Assembly (NCBI GenBank): GCA_946615905.1 | Contig: CAMOIE010000009.1 | Location: forward strand, 48,203 to 112,202 | Direction: 5' to 3' | Source: an uncultured Treponema sp. | Lineage (GTDB): Bacteria > Spirochaetota > Spirochaetia > Treponematales > Treponemataceae | Length of the DNA: 64,000 nucleotides | Shown here: piece after piece, positions 34,310 through 43,107 of the stretch | How the letters are laid out: each line of letters opens with the position of its first letter | How positions within the stretch are numbered: position 1 is the stretch's first letter | Program-made: the position numbers and the translations under genes | Notes under the pieces: generated by a model | The model's database searches: none | The model's input: the letters and a program-made list of their open reading frames with translations, nothing else | Told to the model about the DNA's origin: nothing

Positions 34310-35083
34310 TTACAGCCCGCTGGAGGCGTCGACTTTGTTCTGGCGGACGTTCTCAAAGGAGAAGGTCTGCAGGAATCTTTTTGCACGGTCTGTCTTGGGG
34401 CTTGTGAAAAATTCCCCGCCCTGGCTTTCCTCCTGAATCTTTCCTGAGTCCATGAAAATCACGCGGTCGGCGATTGCACGGGCGAATTCCATCTGGTGGG
34501 TGACAATCAGCATTGTCTTTCCCCTCTGGGCAAGTCCCGCCATCACGTCAAGAACCTCTCGGACCATCTCCGGGTCAAGGGCGGCTGTCACCTCGTCGAA
34601 AAGCATTATTTCTGGGTGCATGATAAGTGCGCGGGCGATTGCGACTCTCTGCTTTTGTCCGCCCGAAAGCTGTCTGGGATAGAAAGCCACTTTGTCTGCC
34701 AGTCCGACTGTCGCCAAAAGCTCTTTCGTCTCTGCTGTCACGTCCTCCTTTTTGCGGCCCTGAGCCTTCATTGGCCCTAAAAGCAGGTTGCCGAGGACGT
34801 TTTTATGGGGGAAGAGGTCGTAGCTTTGGAAGACCATTCCGATTTTCTGCCGGACTTTGTGCATGTCCTTAGTCCGGTTTGAGATAGTCTGGCCATCAAG
34901 GAGGATTTCCCCGCCCTGAATCGACTCAAGGCCGTTGATGCAGCGGAGGAGGGTTGACTTTCCGCAGCCTGAGGGGCCTACAATCACGATGACCTCGCCC
35001 CGGTTCACGTCAAAGGAGATTCCGTCTAGGATTTTCTTTCCATCGAATGATTTCTCAAGATTTTTTATTTCAAGCAATGCCAT
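34310..35083 (-). CDS. Polar amino-acid ABC transporter ATPase (GlnQ-like)
   Basis: The 257-residue ATPase has Walker A GPSGCGKST, Q-loop VFQSYDLFPHKNVLGN, signature LSGGQKQRVAIARAL, Walker B IMLFDEVTAALDPE and H-loop VTHQMEFAR. This is the standard build of the GlnQ/HisP group. It is the third gene of the leftward operon, 9 bases behind the second permease. Confidence 0.95.
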   Translation of the reverse strand: MALLEIKNLEKSFDGKKILDGISFDVNRGEVIVIVGPSGCGKSTLLRCINGLESIQGGEILLDGQTISNRTKDMHKVRQKIGMVFQSYDLFPHKNVLGNLLLGPMKAQGRKKEDVTAETKELLATVGLADKVAFYPRQLSGGQKQRVAIARALIMHPEIMLFDEVTAALDPEMVREVLDVMAGLAQRGKTMLIVTHQMEFARAIADRVIFMDSGKIQEESQGGEFFTSPKTDRAKRFLQTFSFENVRQNKVDASSGL

Positions 35084-35092
35084 AATCTGCCC

Positions 35093-35794
35093 CTAATTTT
35101 TCTGATGTTTTTCCAAGATTCTTGCCGACATGGAAAAAATCCAGCATACGGTAAAGTACATGAAAAAAATCACCGCGTAGACCGCAATAGAGCTTGTCGG
35201 AACTGTAAGGCGGTTTCCCTCGATAATCTGCTGGCCTATTTTCACGACCTCAATCACGCCGACAAAGACCACAAGCGAGGTCGTTTTTATCATGCGGGTA
35301 ATCAGGTTCATCGAAAGCGGAAGGAGGCGGCGGAGTGTCTGAGGAAGGACAATGTAAAAGAAAATCTGCCTTTCAGTGAGTCCGAGCGCGCGTCCTGACT
35401 CGTACTGCTGGCGGGGGATTGACTGCAAGGCTCCGCGGACCAAGTCTCCCATTTCCGCCGTTCCCCAGAGGGTGAAGACAAGAATACTGGCCGCCTCCCC
35501 GCTCAATGAGATTCCGAAAGCGCGGGTCAGCCCGTAGTAGGCGACAAAAAGAAGCACCATCTGGGGCATAATCCGCATGACCTCAAGGTAGATTTTGCAG
35601 AAGGCGCGGATCAGCCTGTTTTTCCGTGTCATTAGGATTCCGAAAAGGACACCTAAAATGATTGAGAAGGCGACTGAGACTGCGGCAATCCAAATCGTCA
35701 CGCCGAGTCCGCCAAGCAGACGGATGAAATTCTTTCCCTTTCCGAAGACTGAGAACGCCGTGCTGACTGACTCAAAGATTTCCGAACTGGGCAT
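35093..35794 (-). CDS. Amino-acid ABC transporter permease (HisM/QM family), second
   Basis: The 233-residue protein has five membrane helices and the coupling motif ESGRALGLTERQIFFYIVLP. The EVMRIMPQMVLLFVAYYGL segment corresponds to the RxTPLLVQ phrase of the family but is altered. The start overlaps the first permease by 23 bases. It pairs with that protein to form the channel. Confidence 0.92.
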   Translation of the reverse strand: MPSSEIFESVSTAFSVFGKGKNFIRLLGGLGVTIWIAAVSVAFSIILGVLFGILMTRKNRLIRAFCKIYLEVMRIMPQMVLLFVAYYGLTRAFGISLSGEAASILVFTLWGTAEMGDLVRGALQSIPRQQYESGRALGLTERQIFFYIVLPQTLRRLLPLSMNLITRMIKTTSLVVFVGVIEVVKIGQQIIEGNRLTVPTSSIAVYAVIFFMYFTVCWIFSMSARILEKHQKN

Positions 35795-36434
35795 AGCGCA
35801 GCCTCCTTTCCGCGAGAGAGCAGATTATTGAAATCGGCAGCAGCAAAATGAGATAAAAGAGCGACAGGAGAATCAGGGCCTCGTCGGTCTTGTAGTAAAG
35901 TCCAATCAAATCCTTGGCGACGAACATCAAGTCAGCCACAGCCACGATGCTGAAAACAGAGGTCTCCTTTATCAAAAACATGACGTTGGCGCAGAATCCG
36001 GGGATCGAGACCGCCAGAGCCTGCGGGAGGACGACGTATGCCATAATCTGCCTTGGCTTTAAACCGATGCACATTCCGCTTTCAATTTGTGATTTTGAGA
36101 CGGTCTCAAGGGCTGAGCGGAAAGTCTCTTCCATATAAGAGCCGCCCAAAAAAGTCAGTCCGATTATGCAGCAGGTCTCGGCGGAGATTTTAACGCCCAG
36201 GTTTGGCAGGGCGAAGTAAAGGAAAAAGAGCTGGATTAAAAGCGGCGTGTTGCGTGAAAGCTCCACGTAGCAGACTGCCAGCTGGCGCAAAAGCGGGATT
36301 TTGTAAAATCGTATGAATGCGCACAAAAGCCCGGTCAGCATGGAAAGGACGATTCCTGCGAGGGCAAGCCTGAGTGTGAGACCCGCCGCACTTATATAGA
36401 GAGGAATGACATCTTTAATAAAGTTGTAGTCCAT
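35772..36434 (-). CDS. Amino-acid ABC transporter permease (HisM/QM family), first
   Basis: The 220-residue protein has five membrane helices, YVELSRNTPLLIQLFFLYF (canonical R-x-TPLL-x-Q) and ESGMCIGLKPRQIMAYVVLP. It is the first gene of the importer operon. A weak AGGT ribosome site precedes it, immediately after the candidate operator at 36440-36456. Confidence 0.92.
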   Translation of the reverse strand: MDYNFIKDVIPLYISAAGLTLRLALAGIVLSMLTGLLCAFIRFYKIPLLRQLAVCYVELSRNTPLLIQLFFLYFALPNLGVKISAETCCIIGLTFLGGSYMEETFRSALETVSKSQIESGMCIGLKPRQIMAYVVLPQALAVSIPGFCANVMFLIKETSVFSIVAVADLMFVAKDLIGLYYKTDEALILLSLFYLILLLPISIICSLAERRLRYAQFGNL

Positions 36435-36439
36435 ATTTA

Positions 36440-36456
36440 CCTAGTAATTTACTGGG
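36440..36456. promoter_or_regulatory. Candidate operator upstream of the importer operon
   Basis: CCTAGTAATTTACTGGG: AGTAATTTACT is palindromic about its centre and ends 6 bases before the first permease start. It resembles the site at 34239-34253. Confidence 0.35.
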
Positions 36457-36535
36457 TTTTAAACCTTTGCACAAGTGGGGCATTGAAAGCAGTCTGATTA
36501 ATTTATAACGGGTGGCAAGAGCTTTTTTTTCGTGC

Positions 36536-36541
36536 TATAAT
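36536..36541 (+). promoter_or_regulatory. -10 box 5 bases from the start of the small protein gene
   Basis: Perfect TATAAT, then TTTTT, then ATG at 36547. The -35 region is poor. No Shine-Dalgarno sequence. Confidence 0.5.
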
Positions 36542-36546
36542 TTTTT

Positions 36547-36900
36547 ATGCGTCTATCAACTTTTTTTGAAAAGAAAATCCCCCTATTTAAAAAGCGTGAT
36601 AGGGAGACTTGGCTTAAAATAAAAAAAGTCCTCAGGGAAGAGAAAGTTTCTGGAGTTTCAGCCGGCCATTATTTGCAGGAAAAAATAATCGCTGGTGGCT
36701 GTGCCTCCCAGTTGGATCCCCGCGACTGGGGCAAAAATGGCAAGATTGATCGGGACATTTACTATGTCAATGTGGCCGCAAGTCAGATTTCCGCTGCCCG
36801 TGAGGCTCTCCGCAAGAACGGAATCGTTGCCGTAATCGAATCTTTTGACTCTCTTACGGCTGATGCTCCGGATAAGATAAAAAGCCATCCTGAAATATAG
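36547..36900 (+). CDS. Small cytoplasmic protein, function unknown
   Basis: I do not recognise this 117-residue protein. It is basic at the N-terminus (FFEKKIPLFKKRDRETWLKI), then has GHYLQEKIIAGGCASQLDPRD and a C-terminal alpha/beta stretch (DIYYVNVAASQISAAREALR; GIVAVIESF) that could form a small ferredoxin-like fold. No signal peptide or membrane helix. It lies 58 bases before cobS, which has its own promoter. Confidence 0.65.
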   Translation: MRLSTFFEKKIPLFKKRDRETWLKIKKVLREEKVSGVSAGHYLQEKIIAGGCASQLDPRDWGKNGKIDRDIYYVNVAASQISAAREALRKNGIVAVIESFDSLTADAPDKIKSHPEI

Positions 36901-36924
36901 AAGACGACTGTTTTCTTTTGCCTT

Positions 36925-36952
36925 TTATCAAGCCTTTAAATCTTGCTATACT
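36925..36952 (+). promoter_or_regulatory. cobS promoter, leaderless arrangement
   Basis: TTATCA, 16-base spacer, TATACT at 36947-36952; ATG at 36959 follows after 6 bases (TTTTCC). Confidence 0.6.
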
Positions 36953-36958
36953 TTTTCC

Positions 36959-37750
36959 ATGTTGACCGCAATAAAATCCTTGGTTCTTGCATTCTCGACT
37001 TTCTCAAGACTTCCAATGCCGCACGTTGAATGGAACAAAAGAAACATGCGCTACATGCTCTGTTTTTTTCCTTTCGTTGGTTTTGTGATTGCTGCTTTTG
37101 AGACATTTTTACTTTTTTTGCGCACTGAGCATTTCGGCATTTTTTTTCACAAATATGAGGTGTATCCGTTTTTTTTCATGCTCGTGCCGATTTTTCTGAC
37201 TGGAGCAATTCATCTTGACGGTTTTATGGACACCTGTGATGCCCTTGCAAGTCATGCCGACCGAGAGAAAAAACTTGAGATTATGAAAGACCCTCATTGC
37301 GGGGCATTCGCTGTAATTGCCTGTGCTGTCTACTTGCTCTGCTTCCTTGTCATGTCTATAGAACTTGTTGACAGATTTTGCCCGGTTACAGGGTTAAGTC
37401 ATTACGGGTACTATTTCTCTCTCTTTTTGATTTTCGCTGTCTCCAGGGCTTTGAGTACACTTGCTGTATGCATCTTTCCTATTGCAAAAGATTCCGGACT
37501 TCTGCGCACTTTCAGCGATGCCTCTGCCCGCCGTTTTACACTCATTTGGACCATTTGCCTTCTCACTCTTTTATATGCAACTATGATTTTAATAAATGGA
37601 CTTCGCGGGCTTAAAATCTGTTTAGTTACCCTCTGTGCCTTCGCATGGTATTTTTTCATGTCAAGACGCAATTTCGGAGGAATTACAGGGGACACTGCGG
37701 GCTACTTTGTTCAGGTCTGTGAACTTGTTTCTTTATTCGCCGCCTTATAA
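36959..37750 (+). CDS. cobS: Adenosylcobinamide-GDP ribazoletransferase (cobalamin synthase)
   Basis: The 263-residue integral membrane enzyme joins adenosylcobinamide-GDP to alpha-ribazole in the last steps of B12 assembly. Motifs: FSTFSRLPMP at the N-terminus, AIHLDGFMDTCDALAS, EIMKDPHCGAFAVIA and GGITGDTAGYFVQ near the end. About six membrane segments. No other B12 gene is in the window, which suggests salvage of corrinoids with partners elsewhere. The start lacks a Shine-Dalgarno sequence. Confidence 0.93.
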   Translation: MLTAIKSLVLAFSTFSRLPMPHVEWNKRNMRYMLCFFPFVGFVIAAFETFLLFLRTEHFGIFFHKYEVYPFFFMLVPIFLTGAIHLDGFMDTCDALASHADREKKLEIMKDPHCGAFAVIACAVYLLCFLVMSIELVDRFCPVTGLSHYGYYFSLFLIFAVSRALSTLAVCIFPIAKDSGLLRTFSDASARRFTLIWTICLLTLLYATMILINGLRGLKICLVTLCAFAWYFFMSRRNFGGITGDTAGYFVQVCELVSLFAAL

Positions 37751-37794
37751 AAGAAAAAAATGACCCGCCCCTTAGGGCTTTGAGAGCCGCATTA

Positions 37795-39513
37795 TTAACT
37801 TTGAGACATCGTTCCGACAAAATCCGTCAGAAGCTTTCGAACTCCCTCGGCAAGCTGCGAGACACTTTGAATTCTTACGAATGAGTCCCCGAAAATCCTG
37901 TGGGCGTTCTCTAGATGCAGACTGGAGCCGAAGAAAATTCCTGATACCTTTGTTCCTGAAGTCCGCATAGCTTTTACAGCGGCTGCAGTCTCTTCCACGG
38001 CGGCCGCCCCCTCGTATTCTTTTTTGCGGCTATTTAAAATTAGCGGGCTTGAGTCGTTGGGGCTTGCATCGGTCAAAACTATCAAAAGCCTCTCTTTTCC
38101 AGAACTCTTGGCTTCCTGCCTGGCAAGAAAATCCAGTGCCTTGACGCAAAGGGAATCCCGGTTCCATCCGCCAGAAAAATAATTGAAAATTCCATCGTAA
38201 TTTTTGCTTGCAAAATCCTTTAACCGCTGAATCACCGTAAAGCCCCTAAGCGAGCGGAAGGCGAGGACTCTGACAGGAATTTTTGCCTTCTCAAAACTTT
38301 CCGCGATGATTCTTGCCTGGGCGCAAATGGCCTCTTGAATCTGCATACGTGACTGGGACGAGTCTAAGAGCAGGTCGACTTCCAAAAGACTTTCCGTTTC
38401 CTCTCCGTCTGAAAGAAATACCGCCGGATCATTGAGGACAGAAAGCCTCCATGCCTTTGACGCGATGATTTTTCCTCTTTTTGATTTTTCCGGCAGATGC
38501 TTTTGACTTGATGAGAGAATCGAGTCTGTCTGCGCCGCAATTTTTTTTATGCTTTCTTTTATCAGCAAGATGTGATTGTGGTAGAAAGCTCTGTTTTTCC
38601 CCGCCTGATTTTTTATAGCCCTTGCTTCAATGCTTTCCCCGCTGAAAGGCCTGCTTGAGTCGCAAATCCAAAGGCGGCAGCCTAAGTCCGCTTTTATGCA
38701 GAGCGATTCTTCCATAATCTGCATTTCATGTTCTGAGTAAATATTTTTCCCGAAAAGGTTGCGAATCCAACTTTCGTCTTTTTCTGTAGCCGACGCGAAT
38801 TTTAGATCCCCGCTCCTTGAAATCTGCACAGAATTTTCCTGGCTGAAGGAGCCGCTTCTTATAATCAGGGAGTCGGTCATAGTCCTCTCGTGCCTGAAAA
38901 TTTTTGAGAGGATTTTTGCCCTAAAGTCGTGCAGCTCTATTCGGCCTGTCTTTTTTCCCCGCTTGTAGCCGAAAAATCTTTCCAAAAAAACTGTCATTTC
39001 CTCGATTACGGATGAGGAGTCCAAGTCTTTTGAAAATTCAAGGGCGGCTGCAATCTTTTTTTCTTTTGGAGTCATGAGGGGAAGCCGCCTGCCCAAGATT
39101 TTTGCCCACCTAGCTTCCTCTTGATTGAAGACTTTCATTGATGTCATCATCATCTGCTGGCGAGAAAGGCTTTGGTTTGTCTTGTAAAAATCCTCGGCTC
39201 GTTTTTTTCTCAAGTCAGCGAGAACCGGGCGAAAGTCAATTTCCTTTTGATATAGGCAGTTTTCAAGTCCCAGCCAGAGAAGTGCCCGTTTTTCATCTGA
39301 GGAGGGGAGTGTACCAAGCGAGTCCATAAATTCCGTGATTTTTTCCAAGTCCAGCCATTTTTTTGCAAGACCGACAACCATGTCAAAATAGAGGTCAGCC
39401 TTTCCGTTTGAAAAGAAGGCCATAAAGGGCGGGTCAAAGTCATAGTCATCTGCCGCTGACCAGATTATGTTGAGTGAGCGGCGGGCTGTCGAGGAATACT
39501 GTCGCTTGAGCAT
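37795..39513 (-). CDS. VWA-domain protein, partner of MoxR-like ATPase
   Basis: The 572-residue protein has a helical N-terminal part (about 1-330) of unknown fold. A C-terminal vWA domain (about 365-570) has MIDAS start LLDSSQSRM (D-x-S-x-S), GGWNRDSLCVKAL and IVLTDASPND supplying the other metal residues. No signal peptide. It starts 9 bases behind the ATPase stop. AAA plus VWA pairs of this build act like chelatases or as insertase/activator machines on a client protein. The client is unknown; adjacency to cobS is convergent and probably incidental. Confidence 0.87.
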   Translation of the reverse strand: MLKRQYSSTARRSLNIIWSAADDYDFDPPFMAFFSNGKADLYFDMVVGLAKKWLDLEKITEFMDSLGTLPSSDEKRALLWLGLENCLYQKEIDFRPVLADLRKKRAEDFYKTNQSLSRQQMMMTSMKVFNQEEARWAKILGRRLPLMTPKEKKIAAALEFSKDLDSSSVIEEMTVFLERFFGYKRGKKTGRIELHDFRAKILSKIFRHERTMTDSLIIRSGSFSQENSVQISRSGDLKFASATEKDESWIRNLFGKNIYSEHEMQIMEESLCIKADLGCRLWICDSSRPFSGESIEARAIKNQAGKNRAFYHNHILLIKESIKKIAAQTDSILSSSQKHLPEKSKRGKIIASKAWRLSVLNDPAVFLSDGEETESLLEVDLLLDSSQSRMQIQEAICAQARIIAESFEKAKIPVRVLAFRSLRGFTVIQRLKDFASKNYDGIFNYFSGGWNRDSLCVKALDFLARQEAKSSGKERLLIVLTDASPNDSSPLILNSRKKEYEGAAAVEETAAAVKAMRTSGTKVSGIFFGSSLHLENAHRIFGDSFVRIQSVSQLAEGVRKLLTDFVGTMSQS

Positions 39514-39522
39514 TTCTCACCT

Positions 39523-40449
39523 TCACGAGAAGATTTCCGCTTTGCCAAGGTCTGCTGGAAGCCTTGCGTTGATTAAATCCCGGACAAGCCCCCTCTCGTA
39601 TTCGTCAAAAGTCTTGTTGACAAGGCAGATCTCAAGGGCATCTCCAGAGGCTATTCCCTTTTGCATCAGGCGGATTGCATCCAAAAGACCCCGCAAGTCC
39701 AGAGCACGCTCCGAGATTTCTGCAGCGGCGGCTTTTTTTTCAATCTCAAAGAAGAGGGCGACAAACTGGCTCAAGATTTTTTTGTTCATGTCTGGAAAAG
39801 CTTTTTCTATCAAGCGTGACAGGTCTTTTTCTTCGATAGTGCGCATACTCAGAACCGCAAATCGTGAGCAGAGGGCTTCGTTCAAGTCTCGTGTTCCCGC
39901 ATAGCCGTAGTTCATCGTTGCGATAAAGCGGGCTGCCGGATGAAGCTCCAGACGCTCGTAGCCTGAAAGTTCTATTACCCGGCGGAAGTCCAGTGCCGCA
40001 TGTAAAACTGCCAGTGCCTCGTTGCGGGCCATGTTGATTTCGTCCAATACGGCAAAGCCCCCGTCTTTTGCAGCTGAATAAATCGGTCCCGGCCTGAAGG
40101 TGACTTTTGTTCCATCGTAGGTGTCCGAGCCGATTAAATATGAGGAATCGACGTTTATGTGGAAAGAGATGTCATACAGCGGGCGGCCGAAAAGACAGGC
40201 CAGGTTTTGCGCGAGAATATTTTTTCCAGTGGCCTTGCTTCCCGCCAAAAGAAGGTTTTCCCCGGCAAGAATCGCGGCGATTGATTTTTCCCAGACGGAC
40301 TTTCCGTAATACAAGTATGGCGGTTCTACCAGTCTGGACGAGTCGGCGGATGAATGCTCCTTGCGGAAGGAGTCCGCCTCGTCAATCAAATCTTTGTTCA
40401 CGCCTTCTGCGCGCAAAAAGTCAGAAATATATTCCGGGCTGATTTTCAT
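39523..40449 (-). CDS. MoxR-like AAA ATPase with variant Walker A
   Basis: The 308-residue ATPase has Walker A GSKATGKN (residues 70-77; Asn replaces the usual Ser/Thr after Lys), Walker B FAVLDEINMAR, sensor 1 ATMNYGYAGTRDLNEAL and an SRF arginine. The strong conservation of everything else argues against decay, and the K-N pair may be a trait of this subfamily. It likely powers remodelling of a client recognised by the VWA partner. Middle gene of a three-gene operon. Confidence 0.88.
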   Translation of the reverse strand: MKISPEYISDFLRAEGVNKDLIDEADSFRKEHSSADSSRLVEPPYLYYGKSVWEKSIAAILAGENLLLAGSKATGKNILAQNLACLFGRPLYDISFHINVDSSYLIGSDTYDGTKVTFRPGPIYSAAKDGGFAVLDEINMARNEALAVLHAALDFRRVIELSGYERLELHPAARFIATMNYGYAGTRDLNEALCSRFAVLSMRTIEEKDLSRLIEKAFPDMNKKILSQFVALFFEIEKKAAAAEISERALDLRGLLDAIRLMQKGIASGDALEICLVNKTFDEYERGLVRDLINARLPADLGKAEIFS

Positions 40450-40498
40450 TTTTTCCTCGCTTTTTTTCTGTGTCTATCAGTGCAAATCTCTTGGTCTC

Positions 40499-41506
40499 TT
40501 ACTCATAATTGCAGACTAAAAAGAGCGGCTTGATGGCTGTGACTTCCCTGTATTCGTCCTGGCTTATTTTTACGGAGGAATTGAGGGCTTTCAAGTCTGA
40601 CTTTACGACTTCAAGGGCTTCTTCGGAAGTCTCTGCCCTTCCGTGGCGGATTGTCCGAATCATCCTTGTCAGAACAGCCGGGTGGGCATACTGTGGCGGC
40701 AGAGGGAAATCCTTTTTGTCTTTTATATAGTCGCTTGCCATGTCCATCGCCTCTTTCCAGTCAGATTCGATGTGTTTTTTTGAGTTCCGTCCGATTGGAA
40801 GCAGGTTGCCAGAAAGCATGAAAAGCAAAAATGCCCCGCCGAACAGGAAGCAGTAAAGAGAGATTCCGTGCCCGAATTTCAGGCAGTAAATTCCGCCCGC
40901 TATGCATATAAGTGAAATCGCCAGAATGGCAAAGCCAAGCGCGCGTTTTGCGGGGCTGATCTGCTCCTGCGCCCGTTTTTTTGACGCGGCGTATGAGAGG
41001 GCCTTGTAGACGACTCGCTTTTCCTCAAGAAAGTCGATTGACTCTTTTAGAAGCTCTATGTTTTTTTCCGCTGTCCCGCTGATTTCTTTTGACGCAAGCT
41101 CTTTCCGTTTTTGAGCGGCCGCGTCCAGTTTTTCCTGTGACTCCCTTGAGTGGACTGGAAGGCCAGGGTGATTTTCTTCTATATGTTTTAAAAGTTTGTC
41201 TACATCGCTTTCGTATTTAAAGTAGCAGGAAATTTTCCGCCCGTTTTTTAGCTGGGCTACAAAATATGCAAGGCTTGCGAAGGAGCCTTTTCCTGAAAAT
41301 CCGCCTGCGCTCATGGCGACCCGCTTAAATACCCGGTCTACTTCTTCCCAGAGAACGTAGCGGCGGTACGAAAAAGAAAGTGCGGAGAGGTAAAGACATT
41401 TTTCTCCGTCTGCGCAAGTCCAACTCTTAAATGATGATTTCAAGTCTTCGGCTATTTCCTTTCGGGAAAGTTTTTTTTCTCCAGCCGCAAATGGTGCAAT
41501 AATCAA
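40499..41506 (-). CDS. PH-like membrane protein opening the AAA/VWA operon
   Basis: The 335-residue protein starts with TTG, preceded by AAGGAA. The N-terminal part (about 35-125) reads like a bacterial PH-type domain (YRRYVLWEEVDRVFKRV, FVAQLKNGRKISCYFKYE). A charged helical stretch, two membrane helices (about 205-225 and 230-250) and a cytoplasmic C-terminal domain of about 85 residues follow. It would anchor the AAA/VWA machine to the inner membrane. No enzyme motif is seen. 49 bases separate it from the ATPase gene. Confidence 0.75.
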   Translation of the reverse strand: MIIAPFAAGEKKLSRKEIAEDLKSSFKSWTCADGEKCLYLSALSFSYRRYVLWEEVDRVFKRVAMSAGGFSGKGSFASLAYFVAQLKNGRKISCYFKYESDVDKLLKHIEENHPGLPVHSRESQEKLDAAAQKRKELASKEISGTAEKNIELLKESIDFLEEKRVVYKALSYAASKKRAQEQISPAKRALGFAILAISLICIAGGIYCLKFGHGISLYCFLFGGAFLLFMLSGNLLPIGRNSKKHIESDWKEAMDMASDYIKDKKDFPLPPQYAHPAVLTRMIRTIRHGRAETSEEALEVVKSDLKALNSSVKISQDEYREVTAIKPLFLVCNYE

Positions 41507-41558
41507 AGTGTGTTTCCTTCTTGGGGATATTTTATAATGAATACTATTTTAATTCAAA

Positions 41559-41595
41559 TTAAAAATGCCGGGTTTCAAAAAGGAAGCCCGGCATT
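41559..41595 (-). terminator. cstA terminator
   Basis: AATGCCGGG ... CCCGGCATT, 9 pairs with additional TTC/GAA pairing, followed on the minus strand by TTTTTAATTT. It separates cstA from the downstream AAA/VWA operon. Confidence 0.85.
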
Positions 41596-41607
41596 GAAAA
41601 TTAAGCA

Positions 41608-43107
41608 CTACAGCGCTTTTTTCGCGTTCTTTGCGGCTCTAAGGAAGAGTCCGAGGAATGCGATTGCTGCGATAATGCCTACCGGGTAGGCGACTGTCGT
41701 GTTGAGCTTGAGTGCCGGAATCATTCCCAAGCATTCTGGAGCCATCATGAAGTATGTGATTGAAACTGCGCTCATAAATGTTGCAGGAGCTGCAGCGATC
41801 CATACGTTCTTTCTGCCCTCTTTTACGAGGAACATTGCGCCGGCCCAGAGGACGATCATTGCCAGAGTCTGGTTAGTCCATGAGAAGTAGCGCCAGATTG
41901 CGGCGTAGCTCAAGAATCCCAAAGTGTTTCCAAATCCGAGGAAGGCTCCGACTGCGAGAACCGGAATACAGAGCTTGAGGCGGTTGAGCCATGCCTGCTG
42001 GTCCATTCCAATCCAGTCAGCCAATGTGTAGCGTGCTGAGCGGAACGCAGTGTCACCGGAAGTGATCGGGCATACGATAACGCCAAGCATTGCGATTACG
42101 ATACCGATACCGCCCATTGTCTTTTTACAGATGTCATAGACAACTGCGGCCTGTCCTGACTTGAGGGCTTCTGCCAAACCTGAGTTTACGAGAAGTCCGT
42201 TTGCTCCGGCTGTTGACTCATAGACTGCGTTTCCTGCGGCTGCCCAAATCAAGGCGATGATACCTTCTGCAATCATTGCTCCGTAGAATACAAAGCGTCC
42301 CTGTTTTTCTGACTTCAAGCAGCGTGCCATAAGAGGGGACTGGGTTGAGTGGAATCCTGAGATAGCACCACAAGCTACGGAAATGAACATCAATGACCAA
42401 ATCGGAGTGCCTTTCGGGTCCATGTTGTGGAAGTTGTTGAAGATTTCCTTGATTGCGAATCCGTGTGTCGGAAGGCCGATTGCAACGCCAACGGCCATGA
42501 CAATCAGACAGATACCGAAGACCGGGTATACACGTCCGATGATTTTATCGATAGAAATGAAGGTAGCGATAAAGTAGTAGATAAGAACGAGGGCAAGCCA
42601 GAATGTCGTCTTTATGAGAAGTCCGCTTGTAACTCCGGCTGAGCCTTTAATCAAAGTTACGATAAGTCCCGCAGGGCCTACGGCGAATACTGTTCCGACC
42701 ATAACCAGAAGGACTACTGCGAAAACGCGCATTACAGTCTTCATGACCGGGCCAAGGTAGTTGCCAATGACTTCGGAAATTGACGCACCGTTGTTGCGCT
42801 CAGAAAGCATACCGGCAAAGTAGTCGTGTACTGCTCCGGCAAGGACTGTTCCGAATGTAATCCAGAGGAAAACTACAGGGCCCCAAACTGCACCTGCAAT
42901 TGCGCCGAAAATCGGTCCCAAGCCTGCGATGTTCAAAAGCTGAACCAGGAAGAGCTTCCACTGCGGCATGACAACGTAGTCTACACCATCGTTGATTGCT
43001 ACAGCCGGTGTCTCACGGTCGTCCGGTCCGAAGGTGTTGTCCACGAACTTACCGTAGGTGAAGTAACCTCCAATCAGGATGGCCAAGCAAATCAGAAAGC
43101 TAATCAT
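41608..43107 (-). CDS. cstA: CstA family peptide/pyruvate transporter
   Basis: ATG at 43107 is preferred to 43116 because AAGGAGG ends only one base before the latter but 10 bases before the former. The roughly 499-residue membrane protein has many helices, with LNIAGLGPIFGAIAGAVWGP, VLAGAVHDYFAGMLSERNNG and SGFHSTQSPLMARCLKSE, hallmarks of the carbon-starvation family. It is shorter than E. coli CstA (about 700) and matches the short form common in anaerobes. Substrate in this group may be pyruvate or small peptides. Confidence 0.92.
   Translation of the reverse strand: MISFLICLAILIGGYFTYGKFVDNTFGPDDRETPAVAINDGVDYVVMPQWKLFLVQLLNIAGLGPIFGAIAGAVWGPVVFLWITFGTVLAGAVHDYFAGMLSERNNGASISEVIGNYLGPVMKTVMRVFAVVLLVMVGTVFAVGPAGLIVTLIKGSAGVTSGLLIKTTFWLALVLIYYFIATFISIDKIIGRVYPVFGICLIVMAVGVAIGLPTHGFAIKEIFNNFHNMDPKGTPIWSLMFISVACGAISGFHSTQSPLMARCLKSEKQGRFVFYGAMIAEGIIALIWAAAGNAVYESTAGANGLLVNSGLAEALKSGQAAVVYDICKKTMGGIGIVIAMLGVIVCPITSGDTAFRSARYTLADWIGMDQQAWLNRLKLCIPVLAVGAFLGFGNTLGFLSYAAIWRYFSWTNQTLAMIVLWAGAMFLVKEGRKNVWIAAAPATFMSAVSITYFMMAPECLGMIPALKLNTTVAYPVGIIAAIAFLGLFLRAAKNAKKAL

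Noticed and set aside
36959..40449. CobS/CobT cobaltochelatase assignment for the AAA and VWA genes because of the neighbouring cobS
   Set aside because: The neighbour is the ribazoletransferase, not the chelatase CobS, it is convergent, and no CobN is present.
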